Assembly: GCA_965277735.1 (NCBI GenBank)
Contig: CBDIDO010000001.1
Location: 310,001 to 374,000, forward strand
DNA from: RH-AL1 sp965277735
GTDB lineage: Bacteria > Pseudomonadota > Alphaproteobacteria > Rhizobiales > Beijerinckiaceae
Direction of reading: 5' to 3'
DNA length: 64,000 nucleotides
A program made the position numbers and the translations under genes. A model generated the notes under the pieces. The model had not been told where the DNA came from. It saw only the letters and a list, made by a program, of their open reading frames with translations, and ran no database searches. This document shows, piece by piece, positions 8,506 through 18,226 of this stretch; positions within the stretch are counted from its first letter, which is position 1; each line of letters starts with the position of its first letter.

Positions 8506-10317
8506 GTGGCTCGACAAAAGCCGGGGCCGGCCTGGGTGACCCCACGCAACGGCGAAACGCTGCCACTCGATCAGTACGCTGCGCTCGGAGACGGGCGCAG
8601 CGTCGCGCTTGTCGGCTCGGACGGTTCCATCGACTGGTGGTGCGTGCCGAACATGGACAGCGCTGCATTCTTCGACCGCATCCTCGAGCCCGAAGATGGA
8701 GGCCGCTTCTCGATCACGCCGGAGGAGGCCTTCACCGTCGAGCGCCACTATCGCGAGGATAGCAATGTTCTCGAACATATTTTCAAGACGGCTTCCGGAT
8801 CGGCTCGTGTCACCGACTCGCTCAACAGCGGCATCTCCGGCCGACTTCCCTGGAGCGAACTCGCGCGCCGCATCGAGGGTCTGGCGGGTCATGTTGTTTT
8901 CGCCATCGAGATGCGGCCCGGTCAACGCCTGGACGAAGCGAGCGCTTGGCGAGAACCAAGTTCGCACGGCGATGTGCTGCACGTCGACGGGATCATCGCC
9001 GCTCTGCGGACCGATGAGCACGTTGAGCGCCTAGCGGACGACGATAGTGGCATGCTCGCGCGTCATACGACGTCGCCGGGTTCACATACCCTTGTCGCCT
9101 TGCTCGCATCGGCAGACGAACCTCTTATCCTGCCGACATTGAAGACGATCGATCAGCGCATCGACCGGACTGATAAGGCGTGGCGGGAGTGGAGCGGCAA
9201 CCTTATCGTCGACGGACCTTACGGATCTCATGTCCGAAGGAGCGCCCTGGCGCTGAAGCTTCTTCTCTTTTCGCCGAGCGGCGCGATCGCCGCTGCCGCG
9301 ACGACCTCGCTGCCTGAGCGCATCGGCGGCGACAAGAACTACGATTACCGATACGCCTGGATCCGCGACGTGGCCTATACGATCAAGGCCTTCCTGCGCG
9401 TTGGCGCCGTCGAGGAAGCCAAGGCGGCCTTCTCATGGCTGACGACCACGATCCGCCGCCATGAGGGCGGACCGCGCGTGATGTACAGCCTCGACGGGTC
9501 GCTGGCGCCCGAGCAGGAAGAGCTTGACCTCTCGGGTTACGCGGACAGCACGCCCGTCCTGAGAGGCAACAAGGCGCGCACTCAGCTCCAGCTCGGCATC
9601 TACGGCGACATCCTGGAAACGGCGGCGCTGTTCGTCAACGAGGGTCATGTCCTGGATCTGGTCACCCGTCGCCTTCTCGCCGACCTCGCTGATCGCTGCG
9701 CCGACTTCTGGCACAAGAAGGACACCGGCATCTGGGAGCTTGAGGACGAGCAGCACTACACCATGTCGAAGATGGGCTGCTGGACTGCGCTCGACCGAGC
9801 CGTCGATCTGGCCCGTCACGGTCAGATCGACAGCAGCCATCCGCAACGCTGGGAGCGCGAGCGAGAGCGTATCGGCGCTTGGATTGACGCGCATTGCTGG
9901 TCGGACGTCAAAGGGGCCTACACGCTCTACGCTGGCACGGAGAAACTCGACGCGGCCCATCTGTTGGCCGTCCGCTTCGGCTTCGGCGAGAGAAAACGCA
10001 TGATAACGACGCGTGACGCCATTCGGCGCGAGCTATCGCGCGGCCCACTGGTCTGTCGTTATTCGGGGATGGAGGCGGAAGAAGGTACGTTCACAGCCTG
10101 CGGCTTTTGGATGGTCGAAGCCTACGCGCTTCTCGGCGACAAGGCTGCCGCGATCCGCCAGATGGATGAGATGCTGGTCGCGTGCAGAAACAATCTTGGT
10201 CTGCTCACCGAGCAGGTCGACGCCGAGTCCGGTGCCATGCTCGGCAACACGCCGCAGGCGTTGAGCCACCTTGCCTTGATCCACGCGGCAACGTCGATCG
10301 AGGAAAGCCGAAACTGA
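8506..10317 (+). CDS. Glycoside hydrolase family 15 protein (glucoamylase/trehalase-like)
   Basis: A 603-residue cytoplasmic GH15 enzyme with no signal peptide. The N-terminal beta-sandwich includes VALVGSDGSIDWWC, the family hallmark. The (alpha/alpha)6 barrel carries YRYAWIRDVAYTIKAF (about residue 285), WELEDEQHYTMSKMGCW with the presumed general acid (about residue 412) and LLTEQVDAESG with the presumed general base, followed by LGNTPQALSHLALI (about residues 565-590). Family members release glucose from alpha-glucans, or hydrolyse trehalose in the actinobacterial branch. The start is a GTG at 8506; another GTG at 8536 is possible. The gene begins 22 bases after the SDR stop, so the two are probably one operon. 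A strong hairpin follows the stop at 10360. Confidence 0.9.
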   Translation: MARQKPGPAWVTPRNGETLPLDQYAALGDGRSVALVGSDGSIDWWCVPNMDSAAFFDRILEPEDGGRFSITPEEAFTVERHYREDSNVLEHIFKTASGSARVTDSLNSGISGRLPWSELARRIEGLAGHVVFAIEMRPGQRLDEASAWREPSSHGDVLHVDGIIAALRTDEHVERLADDDSGMLARHTTSPGSHTLVALLASADEPLILPTLKTIDQRIDRTDKAWREWSGNLIVDGPYGSHVRRSALALKLLLFSPSGAIAAAATTSLPERIGGDKNYDYRYAWIRDVAYTIKAFLRVGAVEEAKAAFSWLTTTIRRHEGGPRVMYSLDGSLAPEQEELDLSGYADSTPVLRGNKARTQLQLGIYGDILETAALFVNEGHVLDLVTRRLLADLADRCADFWHKKDTGIWELEDEQHYTMSKMGCWTALDRAVDLARHGQIDSSHPQRWERERERIGAWIDAHCWSDVKGAYTLYAGTEKLDAAHLLAVRFGFGERKRMITTRDAIRRELSRGPLVCRYSGMEAEEGTFTACGFWMVEAYALLGDKAAAIRQMDEMLVACRNNLGLLTEQVDAESGAMLGNTPQALSHLALIHAATSIEESRN

Positions 10318-10359
10318 CTAGCGCCCGTGTCGTCATCCGACAACTGCAGATTGACACTT

Positions 10360-10385
10360 TGGCGCCCACAAGCGGTTGGGCGCCA
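10360..10385. terminator. Hairpin between convergent genes, likely bidirectional terminator
   Basis: A perfect 9-bp inverted repeat (TGGCGCCCA / TGGGCGCCA) with an 8-base loop lies between the stops of the GH15 gene (plus) and the ester cyclase gene (minus). A T-run is absent, so the terminator role is inferred from position and symmetry. Confidence 0.6.
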
Positions 10386-10408
10386 GTTGTTCGTATCGGT
10401 TTGAGGCG

Positions 10409-10867
10409 CTAGCTCGTCAGCTTTTCAGCAGTCTTGGCAAAGAGCCCCTTGCCGTCGTCGATCGAGGCACCAAGCTGTTTGACCAGACCAAGTTCGTCCG
10501 ATGAGCCCCAGCGTTCAACAATCTTGCCGTTCTCGTAACGGCCGATCTGCAAGCCGCGAGCCTCGATGGTCTTGCCGGTTGGCGCGATGCCGAGGAACTC
10601 GCCTTTATGCGTGCCGTGGATCTTGTAGGCCATCGCCAGATTGTTATCGTCCTGAACGATGTGGTCGACCGTGACTTTCAAGTCTGGGAACGCAGTCCGC
10701 ATCACCGTGAAGAACTTGATGAAGCCTTCTGGTCCGGTCCCCTGGTCCGGTGCGGGATCGTGATCGACGACATTGTTGGCGAAGATATCTTTCAGGGCCT
10801 GCAGATTGCCGGTTGAGACGGCTTCGCCAAGTTTCTGAGTCGTGTCGAGGTTTTGTTCCTTGCTCAT
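10409..10867 (-). CDS. SnoaL-like ester cyclase family protein
   Basis: A 152-residue NTF2-fold protein of the SnoaL-like polyketide cyclase / ester cyclase family. The segments FANNVVDHDPAP, FFTVMRTAFPDLKVTVDHI and GTHKGEFLGIAPTGK are characteristic. Such proteins in ordinary bacteria are usually of unknown substrate; the polyketide cyclase name comes from actinobacterial relatives. The start at 10867 is supported by an AAGGAG site 8 bases upstream, while the frame itself is open to 10942. The next gene to the right on the same strand is a haloperoxidase-like hydrolase, 190 bases away, a pairing that is common. Soluble and cytoplasmic. Confidence 0.8.
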   Translation of the reverse strand: MSKEQNLDTTQKLGEAVSTGNLQALKDIFANNVVDHDPAPDQGTGPEGFIKFFTVMRTAFPDLKVTVDHIVQDDNNLAMAYKIHGTHKGEFLGIAPTGKTIEARGLQIGRYENGKIVERWGSSDELGLVKQLGASIDDGKGLFAKTAEKLTS

Positions 10868-11055
10868 AAATAACTCCTTCTTCGCAATCACTTGATCACG
10901 TAAGCGAAGGAACTCGCTTGAGCGCTTTTTGATCCCGCGCAATTAGAGAGCAGAAGCGAGGACACTCGTGTCGATGCCCTCGGCTGCTAGCCAGGACGAA
11001 TCTCCCTAGCTCTTGCAAGGTCAACAGATGGCCGACCGTGCCAGCCTTCCATTGC

Positions 11056-11874
11056 TCAGCGCAGGAAACTGATCAGGTCCTCGTTAAGCCGCTCGTGATG
11101 GGTGAACGGCACGGCATGAGGCGCGCCCTCGTAGACCTTGAGTTCAGCACCCGAAATCATCAGGGCGGCAACTTTGCCGGAAATGTCGAATGGCACCGTC
11201 TTATCGGCGTCTCCGTGGATCACCAGGGTGGGCACCTTGAAGGCGGCCATGTCAGGCCGAAGGTCGGTCTCGCCGAATGCGCGGACACAATCGATCGTGG
11301 CTTTGGGGCTGGCCAGCATGGCCATGTTGCCGGTCCACTGAATCAGGTCAGCCGAGACCGGCGAGGACAGCACGCCGACACCGAAGAAGGTCTTGGAGAA
11401 ATCCGCCAAGAAACTGGGCCGGTCCTTCTTCAGCCCGGTCACCATGCCGTCGAACAGGCTTTTGGGCGCGCCATTCGGGTGATCTGCACTCTGGAGCAGG
11501 TAGGGGCAGATCGACGAGATCAGGACGGCCTTGCTGACGTTGGCACCGCCGTGTCGCGACATGTAGCGGGCAATCTCGCCGCCGGCCATGGAGAAGCCCA
11601 CCAGCGCGGCGTCCTGGAGAGCCAGTCCTTGGATCACTTCGGCGAGGTCGTCCGCCATCGTATCGTAATTGAAGCCAGTCCAGGGCTGGTCGGATCGGCC
11701 GAAGCCCCGGCGATCGTAGGCGATAACGCGAAAACCGGCGTTGGCCAGCGCCGGAGCTTGGTACTCCCACATGTCAGCGTCGAGGGGCCAGCCATGGATC
11801 AGCACCACAGGGCGGCCCTCTCCCCAATCCTTGTAGTAGAGTTGTGTACCGTCTTTCGCTTTAACGAAGGGCAT
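11056..11874 (-). CDS. Alpha/beta hydrolase, non-heme haloperoxidase-like
   Basis: A 272-residue alpha/beta hydrolase close to non-heme chloroperoxidases and aryl esterases. The oxyanion region is LIHGWPLDADMW, the nucleophile elbow is GFSMAGGE (Ser at about residue 97), the acid lies in HGDADKTVP and the His in GAPHAVPFTH. YDRRGFGRSDQP is a further family mark. Length fits. The start at 11874 is chosen because the mature fold begins MPFVKAKDGTQLYYKD; a longer reading to 11922 adds only non-conserved residues. Natural function is probably ester hydrolysis; the peroxidase activity of the family is a side reaction with acetate and peroxide. It stands alone, with an IS element upstream at 12023. 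Confidence 0.85.
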   Translation of the reverse strand: MPFVKAKDGTQLYYKDWGEGRPVVLIHGWPLDADMWEYQAPALANAGFRVIAYDRRGFGRSDQPWTGFNYDTMADDLAEVIQGLALQDAALVGFSMAGGEIARYMSRHGGANVSKAVLISSICPYLLQSADHPNGAPKSLFDGMVTGLKKDRPSFLADFSKTFFGVGVLSSPVSADLIQWTGNMAMLASPKATIDCVRAFGETDLRPDMAAFKVPTLVIHGDADKTVPFDISGKVAALMISGAELKVYEGAPHAVPFTHHERLNEDLISFLR

Positions 11875-12099
11875 TATCCTGTCTCCATCGGTTCTAAGGC
11901 GTCGAACAGGTGGGTCGAGCAAGCGTTCCGCGTCTGAGTGCGGTTGAACGATCTCTGAGCGCTCGACGTCAGTGCCCGACCAAGCGCGTCACAAAAACGG
12001 GAAGTACCTGTCGCTGTGCCTATGACGTCCCCCCGCTTTCCTCGTCCATTTTGAGAGTGAGTTTTCCGGCATCTTGAGTCCTTGGGCGAGGAGCATGCC

Positions 12100-12366
12100 G
12101 TGAAGAAGACCAGGTACACCGAGAAACAGATTGCCTATGCGTTGAAGCAGGCAGAGACGGGGACGGCGGTGGCCGAGGTGATCCGTCGGATGGGGATCTC
12201 GGAGCAGACGTTCTATCGCTGGAAGAAGCTCTATGGCGGGCTGGGCGTGGGCGAGCTGCGGCGGCTGAAGCAGCTCGAGGACGAGAACCGCAACCTGAAG
12301 CAGTTGGTCGCCGATCTGAGCCTGGACAAACACATCCTTCAGGATGTGCTTTCAAAAAAGCTCTGA
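12100..12366 (+). CDS. IS3-family transposase OrfA (IS407 group)
   Basis: An 88-residue helix-turn-helix protein starting with GTG. KKTRYTEKQIAYALKQAE and the HTH segment MGISEQTFYRWKK are followed by a leucine-zipper-like helix ending in LVADLSLDKHIL, all typical of IS407-group OrfA. It binds the IS ends and, by minus-one frameshifting, supplies the N-terminus of the OrfAB transposase. An A6G slippery run sits just before its stop. Confidence 0.9.
   Translation: MKKTRYTEKQIAYALKQAETGTAVAEVIRRMGISEQTFYRWKKLYGGLGVGELRRLKQLEDENRNLKQLVADLSLDKHILQDVLSKKL
12354..12360 (+). promoter_or_regulatory. A6G slippery site for programmed -1 frameshifting
   Basis: Six A residues then G, directly before the orfA stop codon. 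The frame entered after a -1 slip reads the canonical start of orfB (LTPGRRRELVAHVQ). This is the standard arrangement in IS3-family elements. Confidence 0.75.
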
Positions 12367-13120
12367 CGCCTGGACGACGGCGCGAGCTGGTCGCGCACGT
12401 CCAGGCGTCCCATGGATTGAGCGAACGCCGGTGCTGCGTGGCATGTCGCAAACCCGGGTTCGCTACGGCTACTTCCGGATCTACATCCTCTTGCGCCGGG
12501 AAGGCTGGCTCGTGAACCACAAGCCGGTTTACCGACTGTACCGCGAGGATGGGCTGAGCCTTTGCCTGAAGCGCCCGAGGCGGCACGTCAGCGCCGCTGG
12601 CCGCGAACGGCAGCCGGCCGCCGGCGCGCCGAACGAGCTTTGGTCGATGGACTTCGTGTCCGACGCCTTGTTCGATGGAAGACGCTTGCGGGCGCTAACC
12701 GTCGTCGATGCGTATACGCGCGAGGCTCTGACGATCGAGGTCGATCAGGGGATCAAAGGCGAGCAGGTCGTCGACGCGGTGACACGGATCGCGATGAGAC
12801 GAGGCGCTCCGAGAACCATCCGTGTCGACAACGGCCCGGAGTTCGTCTCGAAAGCGCTCGACCGCTGGGCCTACGAGAACGCCGTCACGCTGGACTTCAG
12901 CCGGCCTGGCAAGCCAACCGACAACGCCTTCGTGGAATCGTTCAACGGCCGCCTACGCGACGAATGCCTGAACACACATTGGTTCTTGTCGCTGGCCGAC
13001 GCCAGGACCAAGATCGAGGCTTGGCGGAGGGACTACAACGAGAGCCGTCCTCACACGTCACTTGGCTGGAAGACGCCGAACGAATACGCTGCCGCGGCGG
13101 CTCGGAAAGCCGCCGAATGA
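12363..13120 (+). pseudogene. IS3-family transposase OrfB (DDE), 5' part deleted and out of frame
   Basis: The normal orfB begins in the -1 frame as LTPGRRRELVAHVQASHG-LSERR, then breaks at about 12440. The body continues in another frame (12344-13120) from SQTRVRYGYFRIYILL. Comparison with the family shows some tens of codons missing between the two, with a net length that is one more than a multiple of three. The catalytic core survives: LWSMDFVSD, TIRVDNGPEF and FVESFNGRLRDECLN supply the DDE residues. The element can hardly make a normal OrfAB fusion, so it is probably immobile. Confidence 0.8.
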
Positions 13121-13346
13121 ACGCCGGAACCTCACCTTCAGGGTGGAGGAGAAACCGGGGGACCCTCAGCACCGTTTATGGCGCGAAGCTCGTTCACGAA
13201 GTCGGCGGGATCGTAGCCCTTTACCGCGCCGAGCGTGATGGCGTGAGCTTCTGTGGCAACGCGCGTACAATTCGGATGAATTTTTGACATCGGCACCGAC
13301 TACCTAATCCGACGCTTTCCTTCCGAGGATCTCAAAAGGAGAAAAG

Positions 13347-15563
13347 ATGCGTCTCATCGCAGCCCTGTTGCTCACTTTGATCTCCGTTCAAGCCTTCGCC
13401 GCAGATGCGAGCTGGACGGGAACTTGGGACACCCGCTGGCGCGATGGCGGGGCTCGGGTGGAGTTGAAGCAAGTCGGCGACAAAGTAACTGGTACCTATA
13501 CTTCCTACGACGGCGTGATCGAGGGCCAGATCGAGGGTCGGGTGCTGAAGGGACACTGGATCCAAGGTGGGCGTTCGGGGGGCGTCAAGTTCGTGATGGC
13601 CGCCGACGGGCAGTCGTTCATGGGTCGTTATGGTACCGGCGAGTGGTGGACCGGCGGCCGCAACACGGTCGGCGTCGAGTCCCTCCGCGTCGACCAGCGC
13701 GGCCCCCGCCAAACGCTGCGGACCTTCGTCGACGCGGGCAATGCCGCGCGCTACGACGCGCCCGACGAGATGACCCGCGCCGTGGCCGTAATCGACTTCG
13801 GAGATTCGGGAGCGGTGTTGCCGCCCGAGCAGAAGCTCGCCAAGGCGCAGACCTTGTTCAACCTGGTCGACCAGACGACCTTCCGCCTCTTCGCCCTGCC
13901 GGACGCGGGCGCGAAGGGAGACGTCTTCTCGTTCACGTTGCAACAAGCCGGCACCTCGGTGAGTCTGCCGCTGCGCTTCGACAAAAAGGGCGAGCATTGG
14001 TTCCTTGTGATGCCGGACGACGCCACCCTGGCTGACGCCGGCAAGGCGCTTCTGGCCCGTTCCGGTGGTCGCCTGCCGAGCCCCGAGGCGTACAAGCTGA
14101 GACATAACGCCCGCGACGCCTGGCGTGCCTTCACCCGATCGTTCTTCACCTGGGACACGGGCGGTCGCGCACAGGGCCTCGCCAGTCTCGACCTGTCCGA
14201 TTTGCCCGAGGCGGTGCGCGACTACCAGGGCGAGCTCAGCGCGCAATACCTAAACGGCATCCTGAACCGGGTCGGCCTCGTGCAGCCGCAGGAGATCTCG
14301 GACGATCCAAAGAACACGGAGCCTTTCATCGTCTTCAGCCATCCCGCCGGCCGCGTGGTCATCGCCCCGAAAGGCACCGGCGACGCAGCAACCTGGAAGT
14401 TCACCGACGATACTGTTCGCCAGGCGCGCGATCTCTACGTCGTCGTCGAGGACATGCCGGCCGTTGGCGGCGAGAAGCTTCCTGCTCCGTCCTCGGCGTT
14501 CTTCAGCGTCCGTCAGGGCGTGCGCAGCGTCGCGCCCTTGATGCTGACGCAGATCGGCAGTCTTGAGGTCTGGCAGATCGTCGGCTGGGCCGCGGTGATA
14601 CTCATCGCCTTCGCCGGCGGCAACATTCTCGCGCGAATCATACTCACGGCTCTGATCAGGCTCGTCGGCAGCGACGATCCGCAAGCTGAGCGCCGCGCTT
14701 TTCGGTGGCCACTTTCGGGCGTGCTTACCTTCTCGCTCTACAAACTGATGATCCCGGCGATCGGCCTGCCCGAACTCGCCACCCGCTTTTCGGTGGGCGC
14801 GACCGGCGTGCTGCTGGCGCTTTCGACGATGTGGCTTGTCTGGATCCTCGTCGACGGCATTGTCGCGCGCTATTTCAGCAGCTCGGACGGGAAGCGTGTG
14901 ACGATGGACAACATCATCGTCTCGCTCGGTTTCGGCTTCCTGAAGCTGCTCGTCGTCGCGGCCGGCCTGACCTATATCGCGATGGAGCTTTCTCTGCCCT
15001 ACGAAGGAATCGTCGCCAGCCTCTCCATCGGCGGGCTGGCCGTGGCGTTCGCGTCACGTGAGACCCTCTCGAACGTGTTCGGTGCGGGCGTGCTGGCAAT
15101 CGACCGGCCGTTCCGCCGCGGCGACTACATCGCCACCGGCGACACCAAGGGTACGGTGGAGCATGTCGGCATCCGCTCGACGCGCGTGCGCACGCCCGAC
15201 GACAGCCTGATCATCGTGCCCAACGGCAAGCTTTCGGACGCGATCGTCAACAATCTCGGCACGCGCCGCTACCACCTTAACTCTGCCACGCTGCCGGTGC
15301 CCTACACGACAAGCGTACCACAGCTGGAGGCGCTGATCTCGGGCGTCCGCGATCTCGTCGCCGATGTGCCGGAGGCGGCGAAGGACCGAACGTCAGTCTC
15401 GGTCTCCTCCCTCGGTCCAGACGGGATCGATGTTGTATTGAAGTACGGCCTCGACGCGAACCGGGGCGGCAACGAAACCGAGATTGTCAATCGGCTGATG
15501 CTGAACATCCTCCGGCTTTGCGAGCGGCTTGGGATTCGACAGGAGCTGCCGGAGCTCGCTTGA
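13347..15563 (+). CDS. MscS-family mechanosensitive channel with large periplasmic domain
   Basis: A 738-residue inner-membrane protein. A Sec signal (MRLIAALLLTLISVQAFA) leads to a roughly 370-residue extracytoplasmic region that begins with a beta-rich SWTGTWDTRW module. Transmembrane helices follow from about residue 405 onward. The MscS core has the pore-lining and beta segment LSIGGLAVAFASRETLSN then VFGAGVLAIDRPFRRGD (about residues 560-595), and VPNGKLSDAIVNN. Such channels open on membrane tension and release solutes during hypo-osmotic shock. The start is fixed by AAAGGAG 6 bases upstream. The gene stands alone between the IS407-group element and the bacteriocin operon, which points toward it. 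Confidence 0.88.
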   Translation: MRLIAALLLTLISVQAFAADASWTGTWDTRWRDGGARVELKQVGDKVTGTYTSYDGVIEGQIEGRVLKGHWIQGGRSGGVKFVMAADGQSFMGRYGTGEWWTGGRNTVGVESLRVDQRGPRQTLRTFVDAGNAARYDAPDEMTRAVAVIDFGDSGAVLPPEQKLAKAQTLFNLVDQTTFRLFALPDAGAKGDVFSFTLQQAGTSVSLPLRFDKKGEHWFLVMPDDATLADAGKALLARSGGRLPSPEAYKLRHNARDAWRAFTRSFFTWDTGGRAQGLASLDLSDLPEAVRDYQGELSAQYLNGILNRVGLVQPQEISDDPKNTEPFIVFSHPAGRVVIAPKGTGDAATWKFTDDTVRQARDLYVVVEDMPAVGGEKLPAPSSAFFSVRQGVRSVAPLMLTQIGSLEVWQIVGWAAVILIAFAGGNILARIILTALIRLVGSDDPQAERRAFRWPLSGVLTFSLYKLMIPAIGLPELATRFSVGATGVLLALSTMWLVWILVDGIVARYFSSSDGKRVTMDNIIVSLGFGFLKLLVVAAGLTYIAMELSLPYEGIVASLSIGGLAVAFASRETLSNVFGAGVLAIDRPFRRGDYIATGDTKGTVEHVGIRSTRVRTPDDSLIIVPNGKLSDAIVNNLGTRRYHLNSATLPVPYTTSVPQLEALISGVRDLVADVPEAAKDRTSVSVSSLGPDGIDVVLKYGLDANRGGNETEIVNRLMLNILRLCERLGIRQELPELA

Positions 15564-16081
15564 CGGGCACCGAACTTTTGTTTGGCCGTAACCGATCTCA
15601 GGGCGTCTCGGTGACGACGCGATCTTGACTGTCGAGTCGCCGCCGAGCACGGCGCCGGGCAACGGGCGACCGCTATCGTCGTAATAGACACCAGATTGTT
15701 GCTCTGCATTGAGCACGACATTGCCAATCCGGCGCGCGGCGCGCTTGAGCGTGTTCCGGATTTTCCTGAATAGGCACCGCTGCGGCACGATAAATGGGAC
15801 GACGAACCGCGACAGGATGCGGATAAGAGCTCCGTTAACCGCCTATAGGACGTCGTCGGGGTAACGCCTTGCTCGACCACCTTGTTGAAGCGCGGCCTCG
15901 GGGTCTCTCGGGTGAACCTCAGCGTCGCGGTGAGGGAGGCCAATGGTCTTAGCGCGTGAGCGAATCTCGAATTCATCCCTGCCGACGAACCGAGCGGGAT
16001 GAACGAACGCTTTGACGATGACTTTCTGTCGTGCGGATGTCCTGAGGTGACGTTCGGCCTGGTCATCAATGGCACCGCACC
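15564..16081. other. Intergenic stretch between convergent genes
   Basis: About 520 bases between the channel gene and the end of the bacteriocin operon. A minus-strand frame at 15393-15788 reads gene-like over its first 50 residues (RIGNVVLNAEQQSGVYYDD) but then runs antisense into the channel gene. It is not called as a gene. No clear terminator hairpin was seen. Confidence 0.4.
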
Positions 16082-18202
16082 TCACCCGAGCTGCAAGACT
16101 TCTTGCGCGTGGGCGATCGCCGCCGGACGGTGGGCGATGATAACGCGTGTCATCGCGAGATCGCGAAGCGCGTTGGCGACGACGGTTTCGGTGGGTTCGT
16201 CGAGATGGCTCGTCGCCTCGTCGAGAAAAAGAACCGAGGGGCGCCTGTACAGGGCGCGCGCAAGGATAATGCGCTGCTTCTGTCCGCCCGACAAAGTCGA
16301 GCCCATGTCGCCGACGAGCGTCTCGAAGCCCATCGGCGTCGCGCGGACATGCTCGAGGATCGCGGCACGCGCCGCACACTCCTGCACCCATCCTTGATCC
16401 GGATGATCGTCGAAGCAGGCGATGTTCTCGGCGATCGAGCCGGCGAACAGTCCATCGTCCTGCATCACGCCGGCGATACGGTGCCGGTATGTCTCGCCGC
16501 CGACGAGCCGCAGGTCGCGCCCATCGACCTCGACGACACCCTCCGATGCCGGCAGGAGGCCCATCAGGACCTTCATGAGCGTGGTCTTGCCGCAGCCCGA
16601 CGGGCCGGTGATCGCAAACGAGGTACCGGCGCGCACCTTCAGTGAGAGATCGCGGAACACCCAGGGCTCGTCGTCGCCGTAGCGCACGGCGAGGCCGCGC
16701 GCGTCAAGCCGCCCGCTCGTCGTGATGACGGCCGCCATGCTGACATTCTCGTCGCCGGCTTCGCCAGAGGAGACTTGCTCCGGCTCGGCCAGCACGATGT
16801 CGGAAAGCCGATCCGTCGGCACGTTCAGCATGCGCAGCTGAAACCACGAGCCGATGAGGCTGCCGATGCGCTGCGAGAACTGATCGCGATAGGCGAGGAA
16901 GGCGACCAGCATGCCGAGGCTCATCGACTGATAAATGACCGCGCGAGCACCGAGGACGAGGAGGAAGACGCGGTCGGCACCCGACAAAAGATCGTTGGCC
17001 TGCATGAAGACGAGGTCGGCGCGCTGCAGGCGCAGCCGCGCGTTGAGCGCGGCGACGAACTGGTTCATCCAGGTCATGGCGCGTCGCTCGCGGATGCCGA
17101 GCAGCTTGACGCTTGCCATGCCGCGCACCGTTTCGATGAAATGGCTCTGCTGGCGCGCCTCGGCGACGATCGCCTCCTCCGTCGCCTCGCGGTAGGCGCG
17201 GAAGGCGGCGACGCGCAGCACGCCGTTGAGCAGCGTCGATACGAGCACCACCACTGCCAGCCAATGACCGTAGACGACGATCATGATGAGCATCAGTACG
17301 GACATGATGCCGTCAAGCACGGCCTGCACGAGATCGGTGGTCAGCGCCTTCTGGATCGTCGCCATCGAACCGAAGCGCGAGATGACATCGCCGACATGCC
17401 GCTTCTCGAAATAGTTCAGAGGCAAACGGGAAAGATGATTGAAGAGGCTGGCCGACCATTGATAGTTCAACTTGGCGCCAGTCAGCATGATTGCCCAGGT
17501 GCGCGCCACGCCGAGCGCGAGCTGGATGAGTAAGAGCAGCACCAGTCCCACGGCGACGAAGAGCAGAAGGTCTCTGTCGGCGTTGACGATGACCTCGTCG
17601 ACGACGATTTGCGAGGCGATCGGCAGCAGCACGGCGACGAGCTCAATGCCAAGCGACAGCACCAGGATCTGCGCGACCGACGACGCGAGGCCGGCAACGT
17701 TCCGGAACAGATCGCTTAGCGCCAGGGTCGGGGGCGCCTCCGTCCGCACGAAGCCTGTCGTGGGACTGAGCTCGAGGGCGACGCCGGAGAACTCTCGCGA
17801 GACCTCGTCGAGGCCGACGCTGCGTCGCCCGCGCGCCGGATCGTGGATGACGATCCCGCGGCGCCCGACCTTCTGCAGCACGACAAAATGGTTGAGTCCC
17901 CAATGCAGCACGCAGGGCAGCCGCAGCCGAGTGAGGTCCGCAAGCTCAACGCGCAGCGCGCGCGCCGCTAGGCCCATCTTGTCCGCAAGCCTGACGAGAT
18001 GGCGCAGCGTCATGCCCTTGAGCGACAGCGCGTGGCGCCGCCGCAGCGTGCAAAGATCGACGCGGTGGCCGTAATAGCCGAGCACCATTGCGAGGCACGC
18101 CATGCCACATTCGGCCGCTTCCGCCTGCAAGATCACCGGCAGACGATGGCCGAAACCGAAATGAAGGCGGTCGATGCGGTTCGCTTGCGCCAGATCTGTC
18201 AT
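16082..18202 (-). CDS. Peptidase-containing ABC exporter (C39 peptidase, bacteriocin/microcin type)
   Basis: A 706-residue PCAT-type exporter that cleaves double-glycine leaders and pumps the peptide out. The C39 peptidase domain (about 20-150) has its catalytic Cys in AEAAECGMACLAM (C32), His in HWGLNHFVVL (H105) and Asp in IHDPARG (D121). A six-helix membrane domain spans about 165-450. The nucleotide-binding domain has Walker A GPSGCGKTT (about 530), the signature LSGGQKQR (about 637) and Walker B VLFLDEATSHLD. All catalytic residues are present, so it should be active. It is the third gene of a minus-strand operon: precursor peptide, HlyD adaptor, exporter, with gaps of 26 and 24 bases. 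An outer-membrane TolC partner must come from elsewhere. Confidence 0.93.
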   Translation of the reverse strand: MTDLAQANRIDRLHFGFGHRLPVILQAEAAECGMACLAMVLGYYGHRVDLCTLRRRHALSLKGMTLRHLVRLADKMGLAARALRVELADLTRLRLPCVLHWGLNHFVVLQKVGRRGIVIHDPARGRRSVGLDEVSREFSGVALELSPTTGFVRTEAPPTLALSDLFRNVAGLASSVAQILVLSLGIELVAVLLPIASQIVVDEVIVNADRDLLLFVAVGLVLLLLIQLALGVARTWAIMLTGAKLNYQWSASLFNHLSRLPLNYFEKRHVGDVISRFGSMATIQKALTTDLVQAVLDGIMSVLMLIMIVVYGHWLAVVVLVSTLLNGVLRVAAFRAYREATEEAIVAEARQQSHFIETVRGMASVKLLGIRERRAMTWMNQFVAALNARLRLQRADLVFMQANDLLSGADRVFLLVLGARAVIYQSMSLGMLVAFLAYRDQFSQRIGSLIGSWFQLRMLNVPTDRLSDIVLAEPEQVSSGEAGDENVSMAAVITTSGRLDARGLAVRYGDDEPWVFRDLSLKVRAGTSFAITGPSGCGKTTLMKVLMGLLPASEGVVEVDGRDLRLVGGETYRHRIAGVMQDDGLFAGSIAENIACFDDHPDQGWVQECAARAAILEHVRATPMGFETLVGDMGSTLSGGQKQRIILARALYRRPSVLFLDEATSHLDEPTETVVANALRDLAMTRVIIAHRPAAIAHAQEVLQLG

Positions 18203-18226
18203 CCGCCGGCTCTCATGGCATCCCCA

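Larger units (their letters stand above)
12023..13168 (+). mobile_element. IS3-family element, IS407 group, with internal deletion
   Basis: Imperfect terminal inverted repeats frame the unit: TGACGTCCCCCCGCTTTC at the left and, on the opposite strand, TGAGGGTCCCCCGGTTTC at the right. It holds a complete orfA and a damaged orfB. At 1146 bases it is shorter than the usual 1.2-1.25 kb of the group, matching a deletion in the 5' part of orfB. No flanking direct repeat is visible (CCTA on the left, GCAC on the right), which suggests later rearrangement. A nearly identical right-end fragment lies inverted at 21948-22272. Confidence 0.85.

Noticed and set aside
15393..15788. Minus-strand 131-codon frame beside the MscS gene
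   Set aside because: The first 50 residues look protein-like, but it overlaps the conserved end of the channel gene antisense by 170 bases, has no clear ribosome site and no known family.
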